Assembly (NCBI GenBank): GCA_008694505.1 | Contig: VZDJ01007753.1 | Location: forward strand, 20,336,606 to 20,400,605 | Reading direction: 5' to 3' | From: Cyanoderma ruficeps | Lineage: Eukaryota; Chordata; Aves; Passeriformes; Timaliidae | DNA: 64,000 nt | In this document: in pieces, positions 14,301 through 27,015 of the stretch | Numbering within the stretch: the first letter of the stretch is position 1 | Layout of the letters: the number at the start of each line of letters is the position of its first letter | The notes under the pieces: model-generated | The model's database searches: none | Seen by the model: only the letters and a program-made list of their open reading frames with translations | Told to the model about the DNA's origin: nothing | Translations under genes and position numbers: made by a program

Positions 14301-16090
14301 CTCTGAAGAAAAGCATTCAATTTTTGGATACTTGTTATTGCAAGAAAATGCAAAGAAAAAAAGTAAAGGTACACTTGATTTGAAGTGAAATTGTATGAAT
14401 GTATGCTCAATCATTCTTGCCTATCTGTCTAGTTCAAAATGCCAGAAGACAATTAACATGTACTTCAACTTGATGGACTAGTAAGTATTACTTTGGCCCC
14501 AAAAAATGCAGTCCTCAAATAATTAAACAATAATTAAAAATGTGCTCTATTTCTCTTAGTACTGACATAATAATTTTGGAAGCTGGTGTTCTTTCAGGCC
14601 TTTGAGTTTCTTTTTGTTAAGAAAGGGAAACTCTGCTCAAAATTCTGTGTACTGCCAGATCCTTCACAGAATGCCTGTGTGCAGAAAGCAAAGTGGCTTA
14701 TGCAGATTGCTCTACTTTGAAGGTTTTAACTGTAGATGCAGTTAGGCAGGTGTCAGGCAAATTCAAAGAGGGAGATTACTTATAAGTTAATTTATAAGTC
14801 TAATATTATTATTTTTTTCTCTAGCTGATTAAGATTTTTTTCCGCTGAATAATCTGCTAATTCATATTCTATTAGATCATTGCATCTCTTTCAGATAAGA
14901 TACATATAAGTGCTTAAATCATTGCAAGACCAGTCACTTTAGATACTCTTGATATTATATAAACAAGTGTACACTGCAAGAAAGGCTACATTCAACTAAA
15001 TGAAATCCACTTAGTCCTGCTTGTGCATTCATGTGCTCTCTGTGAATGCTGTTTGTGCTTGGGTGTCAGATTCCCTAAAACATATTTAAAAAAGCCTCTC
15101 ATGCAGTTTCGTAGTTTGTACTTAAAATGTTTAAGGAGTCTGCTGAAGTCTTAAGTCAGTTTAAGGTTCTAAGCTAAAGCTAGTCATAATCTATGCTCAT
15201 GATTGCCTTTAGTAAAATTGAAAAGTCTGTTAGACTGATTTTTACTTGTTCACCTTCTGAAAAACTAGAAAGTAGACAGATGTCCTTTCATTTTGAGCAG
15301 AACACTGTTATTCTGTATTTTGAGTAGAGGATGAGTATTATAGCTTGGATAAAAGAAGAAGTCTTTCATTCTCAGCCCATCTAGCTTCAAGGAATGTCAT
15401 TTATGTGGTAATTTCCTTCAGCATTTATTTCCTGTCCTAAATCTTGAATGAATCAAATGGAATATATTACCTGTGGCACAGATTTTAAAATACTATCATC
15501 TTGATTTTCTCTTTGCAATAAGGGAGAATAGCCTGATACTGTGCTGCTTCTTAGGCTTTTGTACAACTCTGTAAATCAGTAATTAAGAATTATTGCTTCT
15601 TTTGAACATTTTATTTAGATATGAATATACAGCTTAATAGTCTTTACAGGTAAACTAGGCAGTTGTTTAATGAGCCATAACATTTATGGCTTTTGGAACA
15701 GAGTTTATCATAAATGTTCAAGAGCCATATTCTTTGTTATGCTTTTGTAATGTGACAGAGAAAGAGCAGAATACATATTTAAAGAATATAACAAATGGAA
15801 TTAATTTACTTTAAAACATTACTCTTCTTCCTCTTTGTGTTTGAGCACAGTAGCCTTAACAAAAAATTCTGGAACAGGAAACTATTGATAATAGAAACAG
15901 TGGTCTTGTATCTCAGACTTCTGTAATGAACTAATGATGTACAAGTTGTTCAAAATATTTGTCTAAACATCACAAATATTTTCACTTAACCTAGAAAATA
16001 TTTGATACATAGTTCTGAAATAAATGGAAATAAATTTTTAAAAAATTGTTTTTCTGCCATATGTAGTATGGTTTTGAATGAGAAGGTTTG
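8347..16090. other. Non-coding DNA, probably FSIP1 intron
   Basis: Nothing gene-like was found. The only marked structure is the paired poly-C tract at 11570-11592. The A/C-rich stretch near 12960-13015 is low complexity. Frames up to 106 codons on either strand show no known domain. Confidence 0.55.
11570..11592. repeat. C11-G-C11 homopolymer tract
   Basis: Eleven C, a single G, then eleven C. It reads as two G11 runs split by one C on the minus strand. Such a tract can adopt G-quadruplex or i-motif structure and is prone to length change and sequencing error. The exact C counts depend on base-calling in a homopolymer. Confidence 0.9.
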
Positions 16091-16509
16091 CACAGAATCA
16101 TTTAGGTTAGGAAAGATCTTTAATGTCATTGAGTCCAGTCCAGCACTGCCAAGTCCACCTACCTCTAAACCATGTCCTGGAATGCCACACCTACACATCA
16201 TTTAAATACCTCCAGGGGTGATGACTCAAACACTTCCCTGGGCAGTCTGTTCCAATACCTAACCACCCTTTCAGTGAAGAAATATCTGATCTAATCCTCC
16301 TGTGGTGCAACTTGAGGCCATTTCCTCTGTCCTATCACTCATTACATGGGACAATGTCCATCTGCCTGCAATCTTCTTTCGAGTGGTTGTAGAGAGCAAT
16401 GAAATCCCCGAGTTTCCTCTTCTCTAGGCTAAAAAAGCCCAGCTCCCCCAGCAGCTCCAAGCAAGACCTGTGCTCGAGATCCTTCTCCCCCTTCATTGTT
16501 CTGCTTTGA
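16091..16509 (-). mobile_element. CR1 LINE 3' end, inverted
   Basis: On the plus strand this reads as the reverse complement of a CR1 3' end. It starts with CACAGAATCATTTAGGTTAG, continues through a CACTGCCAAGTCCACC block, AAATACCTCCAGGG, TTCCCTGGGCAGTCTGTTCC, GCAACTTGAGGCCATTTCC and GGTTGTAGAGAGCAATGA, and ends in the AGCTCCCCCAGCAGCTCC region. It therefore covers the last part of ORF2 and the 3' UTR, in minus orientation. It is 5' truncated as usual for CR1, diverged, and encodes nothing intact. Confidence 0.93.
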
Positions 16510-19500
16510 GTCTTAATTAAGACTAGTAAAGTTATCAGTAAAATAAAATACTGTGGTAAGTCAAAAGGTGTATTTAGTGTTTGAACATTAGTAATACATA
16601 GGTTGTGCAAAGCAGTAAGAAAAAGAAACTAGCCATTCAAAATATAATACTTGGGCTGAAACAGCAGTACAAGACAGAACACAATGAATGACATCTTTGG
16701 CTCAGCACAGTATCTGTTTTGTATCTTTTCATTTTTTCAGAATTAATACTTAGGTTACTGGAAACCTAAGTTGGAAAAGTTACTAAATCCTTTGTTGGAA
16801 AAAGGGAATATTGTTCAAAGAACTGTTAATGCTATTACTATGTAGAGACAGTGTTAGAAACAGTTTTCATCTTGAGTTATCGTATTTATTTATTAGAATT
16901 TATCAGGACCCTTCATATAAAAAAATGAAATAGTAGAAAATATCTTAGGCTTATTTTCTGTGGAAGCGAAATGTGTACACCTAACAAATGTGTTACTCTT
17001 ACATTATTATTTGTAACAGCAGGGTGGTAGTTTGGTGCAGGGTAATAGTTTGGGTTAGGGTGTCCAAAATGTCAGTAGCTTATCTCTACCTTCTGGCATC
17101 CTTTAATTATGATTATGCTTTATTGGCATATACCTGCACAACAATTTTAATAAAATGGGAAACCTTGCTATAAGTGGGGTTTTGTTAGTGTGACGAGTAG
17201 ACTAAACAGTAAAGGTGATTAAGTGTCAAGAATTCATATTGGATTTCAAAGTGTCTTCAGAGATATGCTATTGAGTTCTCTTTCATATCATAGATGAAAG
17301 ACATATAAAATTTTTAGACATAACCATCTCCTCACTTTTGTTTTCAATTTTTTTCCCTCTTCAGAAGCAATGTAGTAGTTCTGTTTAAAATATGGTCAAT
17401 ATTTATGTATTTAGATGCTTCTATGGTGGTGAAGTTTCATAGATGTTTTAATGATATACTTGCATTTACTGTGAAGGGGTAAATTGAGTGGCTTTGTCGT
17501 AGTTAGATGCATGTGCTTAAGGTTGTTCAAGTACAAAAAGAAGAGTCTACTTATTTAATATTTTATGATCTTGTCAATCTGTGTTCACTACTTAAATTCA
17601 TATTATAAAGGTCTGATCCTGCAGGTCCATGCTTGTAATGTGAATTAAAAGAAATATCTATAATTTAATTTTTTCCTGTGTTTTTTCAGGATGAGGCCTG
17701 TAATTTGCATTACTGGAAATTATGAAAATAGCAGAAAAGTAACATAACTAATTATTTGGTCTGTGACTATGAGATGGTTTTAAAAAATAATTCTACAAAA
17801 TGTCTAGGCCATTTCAAAGTTTTCTTAGCATAGCAAAAATGCATGCTTCTAGGATTGAAGTGCAATTTTCTGCTAAGTGGAATAATTTTTTGCATTTTCT
17901 TTATGGCAGTAAGAACTATGAACTTCCTCTACTAAAAGGTGGGCAGAAATATTATGATAGTCCTATCTGTGAAGTTGGACTTCCATGTGGTTTTTGAATT
18001 ATTATTAGATGAAGTTTATACTTGTGTATTCCATTGTGTATGCTTTCTTAAGTGCTGTCTTGCCAAGTCAGGCCATAGAAACCAGGGCTAAATTTTCCAA
18101 ACACTGTGGCATCAGTGAACTCTGCATAGTGCACATTGGCTGCATCATTTTCTCATGCAAATTATTCTTTGCATATCTAGTTACTGCCTTTACCATAGTA
18201 ACATGGAGATTTGCTTTCACAATAGGAAAGTGCCCATTGTGTGCACATAATAAATTAGATGCATAACTCTAACCATGTGAAAAGAGATTTTTGCATGACC
18301 AGATGAGACGTTGCAAGGTAGCTATTACACCTTGAGATGGCTGGTTGGGAAAAGAGCCAGTGAAAAAAGGATGGATATTCCTTTTTTCCATCTTGGTAGT
18401 TGTCTCTTATATTTAATAATTTTGTAGAATTGTTTTAAAAACTTTGTCTCTTTACTGGTCAGGAAATATTAATCTTCGAATATGTAAATAATATAATTGT
18501 TTAAGCAACGGTTCATATGCATGAATTTTGTAAAAAGGAATAAAACTTTTTTGCTATGGTGCATTGTTTGGCTGGATGTGGTTTCTACCTGCACTCTTTA
18601 AATGTATTATTACTGATCTACTTAAAGACCAACTATTTTCTACTTTTATGGGAAACAGATGGAATGTCTGGAATTCCACTTACAAAAAGGAATCTGTATC
18701 CTGCTGAGTAATAGCAAGACAGTTGTCTTTTTTTCCTAGCTGCAGATGTAAAATTCAATACCCAAAGGCATGCAAAATATTGAAGGTGATTTACTGTTAA
18801 GGTTTTAATATTGTTCCTTGAATTACATAGCTATAAGGAGTATATCTGACTGCAGGATTAATTTCAAGAGAGGTAGCTTAATCTTTTGTTGGAGGAATAT
18901 ATTTCTTAAAGAAAAAAATAGAAGTAATAGATTTAAATGTTTCAATTGTTCATATTATTTGTATTTTTTATTTCATGTATTTGTTGCTGTTTGTAAGCAT
19001 TTGTTACATGCACGTGTACTTCCTATGACTGTACCAAGTTTAAATACACAGGGCAACTAAAATTGCAACACATCATTGAACGTGTTTTGCTTATGTTGAT
19101 GATGACAGAAACTGGAGATGCTCAGAAACTTGAAAGATAAAGCTTTATATATTATGTAATTTAAATACATTGTTCTTAATGCTTAAGTATCAGCCACTTC
19201 TGACAACAACAATGAACCAAAATGTTGCTTCACTTCCATCAATAACTGTAATACAGATAAGCAGCGCATTTATAGTCTTCCTTTATGGACTGGACTTGTA
19301 TCATTATTTAAAAAATATGATCATTTGTATCTAGCAAGAAAAATTCCTGACATTTCTTTCATTAATAACGTTTTGTAATTATTTCCAGGTATCAGCCTTC
19401 TTTATGAGGAAAAGTATTGTAATAAGATGAAGATGTTAGAAATAATACACGTAAAGAACCTCAAGCCATTACTCAGTTTGAAGCAGATATGTGAGGATAA

Positions 19501-22500
19501 AATAGCAATTATCCTGTTTCTTTACTTGTGTGGATTTTGATTAATATGAACTATGTGACTACATTCCCCAGATTTGAAGATTTTAGCAAATCACTGTTAT
19601 TTTTATAATAAATTAACTCTTAATTTTCTTCTTCAATAAAATAGTTGGATGGACAGGTTGACAGTTTCTATCTTACTAACATTAAAAATATTTAATTGAA
19701 TGTCATTTATATGTTAACAGGTACCCAATTTTAAATTTGAAATCCTACATAAAGACATTTGAGCACTTGTTTGGGGCAAATAGAGGCAAAAACCCCCCCC
19801 AAAACAACAACAAAAAAAGACTGGCAAGTTGTGTTGTTGCCCACTCTTCCCATTTATACACCACACAAATATACAATTCATAAACGTGTTTTTTAAAATT
19901 TAGAAGGAACTCATCAAAAAGTTACTTGAAATATGGATAAGCATAAGAATCTTCACTCATTTTTTCTGTAACCCTCTGGTTGTTGAAAGCACAGTGTTAA
20001 TTTTTTATGGACCTCTAGTAACTGGAAAAATTCCACATCTAGGAAATAGAGTTAACAGCTCCTTTTTTTTCATGTTGGGAGAACTAATTTTTACAAACAT
20101 ACAGAGTAGAAGTATGGGAGAACAATATTTAAGTTGTGCCAGTTGTATGTCTAAAGTCAAACACTTCGTGCGTCTGAAGAGGTGGTAGTGAGATGTATGC
20201 ACTGTTTCAAGGGGCAAATATGATTTTGGGGGCTGGATATGATTTTGGTGTAATGAAAGCACAGAGCTCATGCTGAAGCAATTGGAATTCAGTCTCCTAC
20301 TTAGGTTTTATAAATCTCATTATACAGGGTTAAAATACTTGGTTTCTTGACCCGTTTCTTTGTGTAATTGATAATGAAAATTTTATTGGGACTGACTTAA
20401 TCACTTAGACCCCTGTATACAGATCAGAACATGGGTACCTGCCTGTTTACCAGTTTGCCTCCTTTTTCTAGTTTGATTTATCCTCTTTTGATTGCTTCCA
20501 CAGATTTTGAGGTTTGGCTTTTTAGACTATTTCAAGGAAGTAAATTTATTTTACTATTTTATTTCTGCCTTTAAACAATATTACCGTGTCCATAAATTGT
20601 GCTCAGTAAATTAATGTGCTTTAAGTGCAGAAAGAGGAGTACTTTGTAGGTTCCCTTAAATAAAGGACAAGACTTTTGGAGAGAATGCTGTCATATTGAG
20701 GGGGAAAAAACTGCAGACAGTCCACCACATTTTCCTTTGACAAGTTCTCTGTGCCTGAGGACATACTCTTAATGAACATTTTAGAAGTCATTCTAGGTAT
20801 GCAATGTCTGTGAGGATGTTGTGATGGGAAGTCACCCAAGAAACAAAGTACCATAAAGGAAGAAATAACAAACATAGTTATACTAGTGACCCTGCTTATA
20901 AAATAGAACTTTATTCTGTTAAAAGCTTTGCAATACTAGCCAGTGTGAAAGGGAATATGAATGCATCTATATCCACTTATCATATTCTTTCTTGTTCTGT
21001 GTAGAGCACACCAGTAGCAAGAGGCTCAAAGCAATTATTTGGAGGAGAGGAACTGTTAAGGGAACACTCAGCATTTGTACTGTTTTCTGAAAATTTGGGT
21101 TTTGCTGTTTATTTTTAGCATGAGTTGCATTTTTAGTGCAGGTTTCATGTGTGCTTCTTTCCCCTAGGTGATTTCAGGTGATAATGTGGCAGGGCAGTTG
21201 ATAAGATGTTTGGTGGCTGATTCATTGCTCTTGATAGAATTTTGACACAAATCAACTGTTTTGATTAAGCAGAAAATTGTCTTTTTCCTTGGTTGTTTCT
21301 TAAGTTATGGTTGTGTTATATTCGCCACATCAACTTCTGTTTGCCTTTTCTGGTATCATATTTTTTCCTTTTCCTTTCTTTCCCTGTTTTTCCCATAATA
21401 GAAATGGTCCCTTTTGAGTTGTTATCGAACCATTATGATCATTGCAATCACTCATCCCTTCATTTCTTACAAAATCTTTCCATCATTAGTGCTGTCTCAT
21501 ACTTTGTGTTTTCTCCTTCAGTTTATGTAGTTTCCTTCTTTGATCCCTGTGTGTTCCTTCTGTTTTGTGTTTCCTGCAAGAAATTTCTGAGTTTTAGTCA
21601 CTGTGGAAACTACTCTTTGTCAAGAAAATAGAGAGGGGAGTATAAGAATCTCTTTTAAGATCTTTTTCTCCTTTTGTTGAACAGAAGGTAGAATGGGAAA
21701 TTCTTTTCCCTACTGCCTGTACCTTATTTCCCCTACTAGGGAAAATATGTAAAGATTTTAAATTCAGGAAGCTTTTAGTTGCCATAAATAACACTGGATT
21801 CAAAACCAGGTGGCAGAGATGAATAGACAATGTCTCTAAACAGTGCTGTGTTGAATTCTACATCACAATGCCTACCCTGATGAGATTCTTTTCTTTGTAC
21901 TGAAATAAGAATGTAAGTAGTGCACAGTGGATCATTGAATAATGCTTTAAGAAATATTAAAAAAAAGAGTAAAGCTATTGTTTTGGTATCTTTGTCTCTT
22001 TCTTGTCCAAATTCAAACTGTTTTTAATCCTTCAACCCCTGTTGTTTCTTGCATTATTGCTCTCAATGCACCACACATTGTTATTTCTGCCCAAGTTCCC
22101 TTCAATGAAAAAGGGTTGGTCCATTGTTCCTTCTAACCACATATTGCGGGGAAGTGTTGAGAGTGTGAACTACAGAGATATATTTTTGTATTTGGAGTAC
22201 CACTATGATTGTTAATATAGCTATATTTTTTCTTGTTCTGTTCAGTCTTTATTGCCATGAACATGTAATTGGGTACTGAATTTGGTATTTGTCCTGAATT
22301 CTTGCCTCTGTAGAATATGTGACTCCAGGGGAGAAGAATTCTTCTACTGTGACATCAATTAATGGTATTGTGTTGTATAGTAGGCATGAATGGCAGAAAT
22401 CCAGCCAGTCAGAGGAGGCATGTAACTTCAGGTTCTTTTGTTGCAATATTCAGAGTTATTTAAGCTGGATACAAAGCTTTGATTAGTGCATAAAATCCTG

Positions 22501-22719
22501 TCACTTTGAAAAACATACTTTAGCTACTGGCTGAAGATGGGCAGGGATATGGGTGGTTTTCTTGAGATACTATTTAGTCGTGGGATTCACAACGTGGATA
22601 ATGATTTCCATAGAATAAGATGATAAATGGGAAGCATTATTTACAGAGGTGTTTGTAAAGTACAGGTATCTATAAAGTACAGTTCTTGTTCAAGTTAGAA
22701 GGTGGTACCAGACAGGGAG
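16510..22719. other. Non-coding DNA, probably FSIP1 intron
   Basis: No exon or recognisable transposon was found. One telomere-like GGGTTAGGGT at about 17053 is a single partial unit, not an array. A C8 run with adjoining A/C-rich sequence lies at 19793-19830. The frames on both strands are short and without recognisable domains. Confidence 0.55.
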
Positions 22720-23035
22720 AGGGCAGAGAGTGTGGTGCAACTCTCAGCTCAGTATACTTGAGGGCAGAGCTGCTGTCCAGAGAAACTTCAGCAAGCTGGG
22801 GGAATGGGCCAACAGAAACTTTATGAAATTCAGCAAGGGTAAAAGAAAAGCCCTTCACTTGGGAGAGAGGAACTGCTAACAACAGTTCTGGGAACCTACA
22901 GGCTGGGAAGCAGTTCCACTGAAAAGTACCTGCGTTTCATGGTGTATGGGTGGGGTCTAGCTGCATGGGAGCCAGCAATGTGCAGAGCAGGCCAACAGCA
23001 TCTTGGACAGCATTTACAGGAGCAGAGGTTCCATA
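22720..23035 (+). mobile_element. CR1 LINE ORF2 fragment
   Basis: The segment holds CR1 ORF2 sequence just downstream of the reverse transcriptase catalytic part: GGGCAGAGCTGCTGTCCAGA, then GGAATGGGCCAACAGAAACT, ATGAAATTCAGCAAGG, a CCCTTCACTTGGGA block, and GAGCCAGCAATGTGCAGAGC followed by AGGCCAACAGCATC. Frame is lost in several places. Both ends are missing, with no CR1 3' terminus. It is an old plus-strand fragment, different in subfamily from the copy 1.2 kb downstream. Confidence 0.85.
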
Positions 23036-24199
23036 TGACTACTTAGCATTCTGTTGTTTAATATTATATATTCTAATTTCCTATCATGTTTTTGTATTTA
23101 TGAACAATGAACCCATTGTCTGCTACCATTTCTCTTACTGTCCATTTTACAGATTTTTGCTTCTTCAACTTGGGGCGAATTTCCTTTCTTTTTGAGGGCA
23201 AACTTGTATATATGTGAAATGTGCTGCTTTATCTCAGCATCTTGACTGGAAGTAGGGAATTCTTCACATGAAATAATTGCCCTTCTTACACAAATAATAC
23301 CTATTATTCTAAAAGTCTGTATCTTAAATGAAGGGAAAAAGATGTGTTTACATGATGTTAGTCCATTGTGGTGGATGTTTTGAAAAGAAAAAGCTTCATG
23401 TTTGGATGCTTGTCCGTCTCTTAATAAGTAGTTGCTGAGGAATGCTGCAAGGCTCTGTCAATGCTTTTTATAAACATGAAGGACTGTACCAGCATTTAAA
23501 ATCTGTAGTGGGCATGCTCCTACTTTATTTAAACTCAAATCAAGCTTGCTAGTTGACAGTATCAGACTGGAGCATTATGAAGGTGAAAACATATCTAGCA
23601 AATGGGAGCGAAGTTATAGGACTGGCTTTCCTCACACTACTGCATTCGTATGTTTATCAGTGTCTTTTAAATATAAAGATTTACCCCTTCCTTTCAATTT
23701 TTTTAATACTGATAAGCCCTACTGACCTCTATCCTGCTTAGGCTTAATGCCTGGAACTTTTAAATCACTTTAACTGTCACTTAGGACATTTAAGAAAAAA
23801 TCCAAACCAACCAGTAAATATAGCCCTTTACAGATGTTAGCAGGGTTATAGCACATTTGTTTTCATAAAGCACAGTAACAGCTTTGTTGCAGGAAATGAG
23901 GGCAAATATCTCTTCCAGCGGAAAATATGGGAAGAATTTAAAGAGAAAGAATATTTGGGCACATTAGGTGGTAAATTTAAATTTAAATATGCCTGAAGTG
24001 CTGAGGGATCTCTCTAGCGCAGTTTTTAAAACCCCCAGTTTTAGATTTAATTCCTGATAAGGCTGGTTGTGCCATAGAACTCCCATATGTCTGTAGGACA
24101 GGAGGAAAGTAGGGCTTTTTTATTCAAAAAGCCACCTGAGTTGTGAAATAAAAGTTAATCAGATCTCTCTTGTACAAATTCTGAGTGGAATCTGGTTCT
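23036..24199. other. Non-coding DNA between two CR1 fragments
   Basis: No gene or identifiable repeat is seen. It is AT-rich, and its short frames carry no recognised domain. Confidence 0.5.
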
Positions 24200-24785
24200 G
24201 CTTTTATAGCATGCAAGATTGGTGCCTAACAAGGTTATGGAGCAAATCATGTTGAGTGTGATCACACAGAACATGCAGGACAGCCAAGGGATCCGGCCCC
24301 ACCAGCGGGGGTTTAGGAAAGGCAGGTTTTGCCTTATCAAACTGATCTCCTTTTGTGACCAGGTGACCCCCCTGGGTGGATGAGGAAAGGCTGTGGATGT
24401 AGCCTGTCTGACTTCAGTAAAGCCTTTGACCCTGTCTCCCCTGGCCTTCTTCTGGAACCAAGTGCCAGGTCCTGCAGTTTGGCCTCAATAACACATGCAG
24501 TGGGGAAGAGTGGCTGGAAAGCTGCTTAGTGGAAAAGAATCTGGGGAGATTGGTCAACAGCCGGCTGAACATAATCCAGCACATGCCCAGGTGGCCAAGA
24601 AGGCCAGTGGCATTCTGGCCTGTATCAAAAGTAGTGTAGCCAGCAGGACCAGGGAAATTCTCCCACTTTACTCAGCACTGGTGAGGGTACACCTTGAGTG
24701 CTGTGTCTGGTTCTGGGCCCTTCAGTTCAGGAGGGACATTGAGGTGCAGGAGTGTGCCCAAGGAAGGGAGGAAAGCGATGGGGTA
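24200..24785 (+). mobile_element. CR1 LINE ORF2 relic with internal deletion
   Basis: The first half (about 24200-24460) is CR1 reverse transcriptase: a GATCACACAGAACATGCAGG block, a GGTTTAGGAAAGGCAGGTTT block, then codons for a D-F-S-K-A-F-D-like stretch near 24410. At about 24460 it jumps to the region normally more than 100 codons downstream (a GCAGTTTGGCCTCAATAACA block), so the Y/FADD catalytic segment is deleted. The rest encodes a recognisable conserved stretch ([14 protein letters not shown], then [18 protein letters not shown]). The 3' UTR and terminal repeat are lost after about 24785. It cannot be active. Confidence 0.93.
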
Positions 24786-26379
24786 CTATAAATGGGGTAT
24801 AGCCTTTTCCAAGTCAGGCCAAAGAATCAGAAGAGAAAAGTATTGTATATGTATCAAAATTTTAGAAGAATCTAGAGTTATTGTATGAATTATTAAGGTC
24901 TGTAGGGAAACTAAAATGGAGTAAAAATGAGCAGATCACCACAGAAGATCAATAAATGTATGCAGAATTTTGCAAGCAGTTAACAAAGCAATCTAGGATT
25001 TGGTGGTGTGACATAATGCTTAATTACCCAGATATCTTTTGAGAAAAGTATAATAGAGTAAGTTTAACAAGCATTCACTGGTGACGTTTTTCCTTTTATT
25101 AATGTCATAGTGTTTTGGTTTTTCTTTCTTTAGAAGGAAAATGAAAGCAACTTCCTGGAAAGTTTCTATAGATGCAGTTTCAAATAGTGAGAAACCAGCT
25201 AGAAATGGCTAATTGAAAGGCAACTTGATTGATGTGACAGTGAAATGATGGCACTCACAATGTTTAGTAAAGAAAACAAAATAGAAACAGTAGATGTCAA
25301 GAAGCAGACTCTGAGAACTAATAGGACTAAACTTCTCAAGGGAATAAGGATTGAAAGGAAAGCTTTTTAGGAAACAACAAACCTCCCACCCCCCCAAACT
25401 TTCAAACTCATTTTAAAAGTGAAAGGTCAGAAGTGAAGGTAATCCAGTTGCAAGAAAAGGCTTGGAACTAATTTGTTGATTTCAAACACTAATTTGTTGA
25501 TTTCAAGTATATGAAAAGGGAAAATAATCTTGCATAAGGTAATATGGATAAATATAAAAGAAAAGTCTCAGGTTAGAGAGAGAATTTCTTAAAGGCTCAT
25601 AGGTTCTGAAATGAGCAAAGTATGTCAAAGGAAAAAACATTGTGTGTTAGAAAATCCTTATACTAAAAGGAGGACCAAACCTGTTTTAAGTCATACTAGG
25701 GACAAAGTTCTTAATTTTTAAATTTGCTTTTTACATCACGCTTTGCCAAAAAAATTGGATACGAATGCTAACCTATTTCTAATCTCAGTGAACTAGCATC
25801 TCAATCCATAGTGAAAAATGCCCCTAAGACAGATTCTCTGCATAGACTGTTTTCAAATTATCTGGTTGATGGGCTTAATCAGACTTAAATTACTGCATGA
25901 AGAAATCTCAGAAATGTTCTTAATCAAAATTAAAAATGGCCACGAGTGGATACTGAGAGACTGCAAATGGGTCAAAGTGCTTATTTGTTAAAAATAAGGA
26001 AAAATAATAAGGATGAATTAGCAAACAGATTTATCAAGAAAAGTAGTATCACAAAAAAGGACTTCTTCCTATGCCAGTATAGCTGAGGCCATTTAGATAG
26101 AAGCAGTAGATCGAAGTTGAGTTCAAATCAATTTATATGTGCAGGCTAGAAATGTTAAATGTTCATTGTGAAAAAGTCAGTGAAACATGACTGTGACAGG
26201 ATTTTTCTTTGGCTCAGTTTTATTTTGAATTTTCATATGACCTGGAAATTGAACAGTATTTTTTTGTAGTATGAAGTTGACAGAGGTGTCAGTATCTTAA
26301 AAAAAAATAATGAGTATTGTATAAAAATGGTCCAAAAATAGCTAGGATGCAGTTCATCAAGGTGCTGTGATTAGAAATA
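24786..26379. other. Non-coding DNA, possibly older LINE remnants
   Basis: A-rich, gene-free sequence. Parts of 25140-26379 have the composition of a decayed LINE body lying 5' of the old CR1 end described next, but I cannot align it with confidence. It holds the 21-base tandem duplication at 25467-25508. Confidence 0.4.
25467..25508. repeat. Tandem duplication, 2 x 21 bp
   Basis: Two adjacent copies of a unit starting ACTAATTTGTTGATTTCAA. They are identical over the first 19 bases and differ at the last two positions. Confidence 0.85.
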
Positions 26380-27015
26380 ACAGCACAAATACAAAGGACG
26401 AAACCTGTTTAGGCAGAAGGTTTCTCAGGTTTATGGCAGATCCTGAACTGCCTGAGTCATCTTGCAAAAACTGCGACCCATCATACTGTGATGTATAAAA
26501 AGGATGTATTTCCGTTCTGTGCAGGTTTGTTAGGTCTCAGTTAGAATCCCATATTCAGTTGTGCAAACCTTAGTGAAAGAGCCGTGGACTGTTTGGTGAG
26601 AGAGCAAAGGAGAGCATCAAACCATGTCTACATGCCTAGGTCACAGACCTAGAAAATAACTACACCAATATGGAAAGACCTGGGGTGAGTAGGAATGAAT
26701 AAGAGAACTCTTGAGAGGGTGTAGTGGCAGTCTTCAAGTATGCACTTCTGCAAAGTGGAATAAAGGAAATGTTTTCCATAATGAAAAGACAAAAGATAAA
26801 TCGTGCTTCATTTGAAGAGAAAAAAAAAAAAACCTGAACAAACAAAAATCCAGATTAGATATTAAGAAAACAGTAAATAGCTTGGTTTTTAAAGTAACCT
26901 AGGGGTGTGAAAAGAGATTAGACAAAAGCCGAATTGGAAATGACATGAGTATTTTCATAAGTATTTCTAGAGGGCTTGGAATAGGAGATTTTTCAAAGTC
27001 TCTTCTAGATGATTT
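26380..27015 (+). mobile_element. Ancient diverged CR1-like LINE 3' part
   Basis: Weak but ordered matches to the 3' half of old amniote CR1 elements: TTAGGTCTCAGTTAGAAT near 26530, GCAAAGGAGAGCATCAAA near 26604, GGCAGTCTTCAAGTA near 26725, AGATTAGATATTAAGAAAAC near 26852, and TCTTCTAGATGATTTTTCA near 27001. The order and spacing agree with a plus-strand element. Divergence is much higher than in the other CR1 copies here and no frame survives, so this probably predates the radiation of birds. The boundaries are approximate. Confidence 0.6.

Noticed and set aside
16335..16610. 91-codon minus-strand frame
   Set aside because: It overlaps the inverted CR1 3' end. The LELLGELGFFSLEKRKLGDFIALYN stretch is decayed CR1 ORF2 and not a host gene.
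17053..17062. Telomere-like GGGTTAGGGT
   Set aside because: Less than two units, with no array and no subtelomeric context.
17690..17743. Exon-like stretch after a TTTTTTCAG acceptor
   Set aside because: The encoded peptide does not resemble FSIP1 and the following GTAAC is a weak donor.
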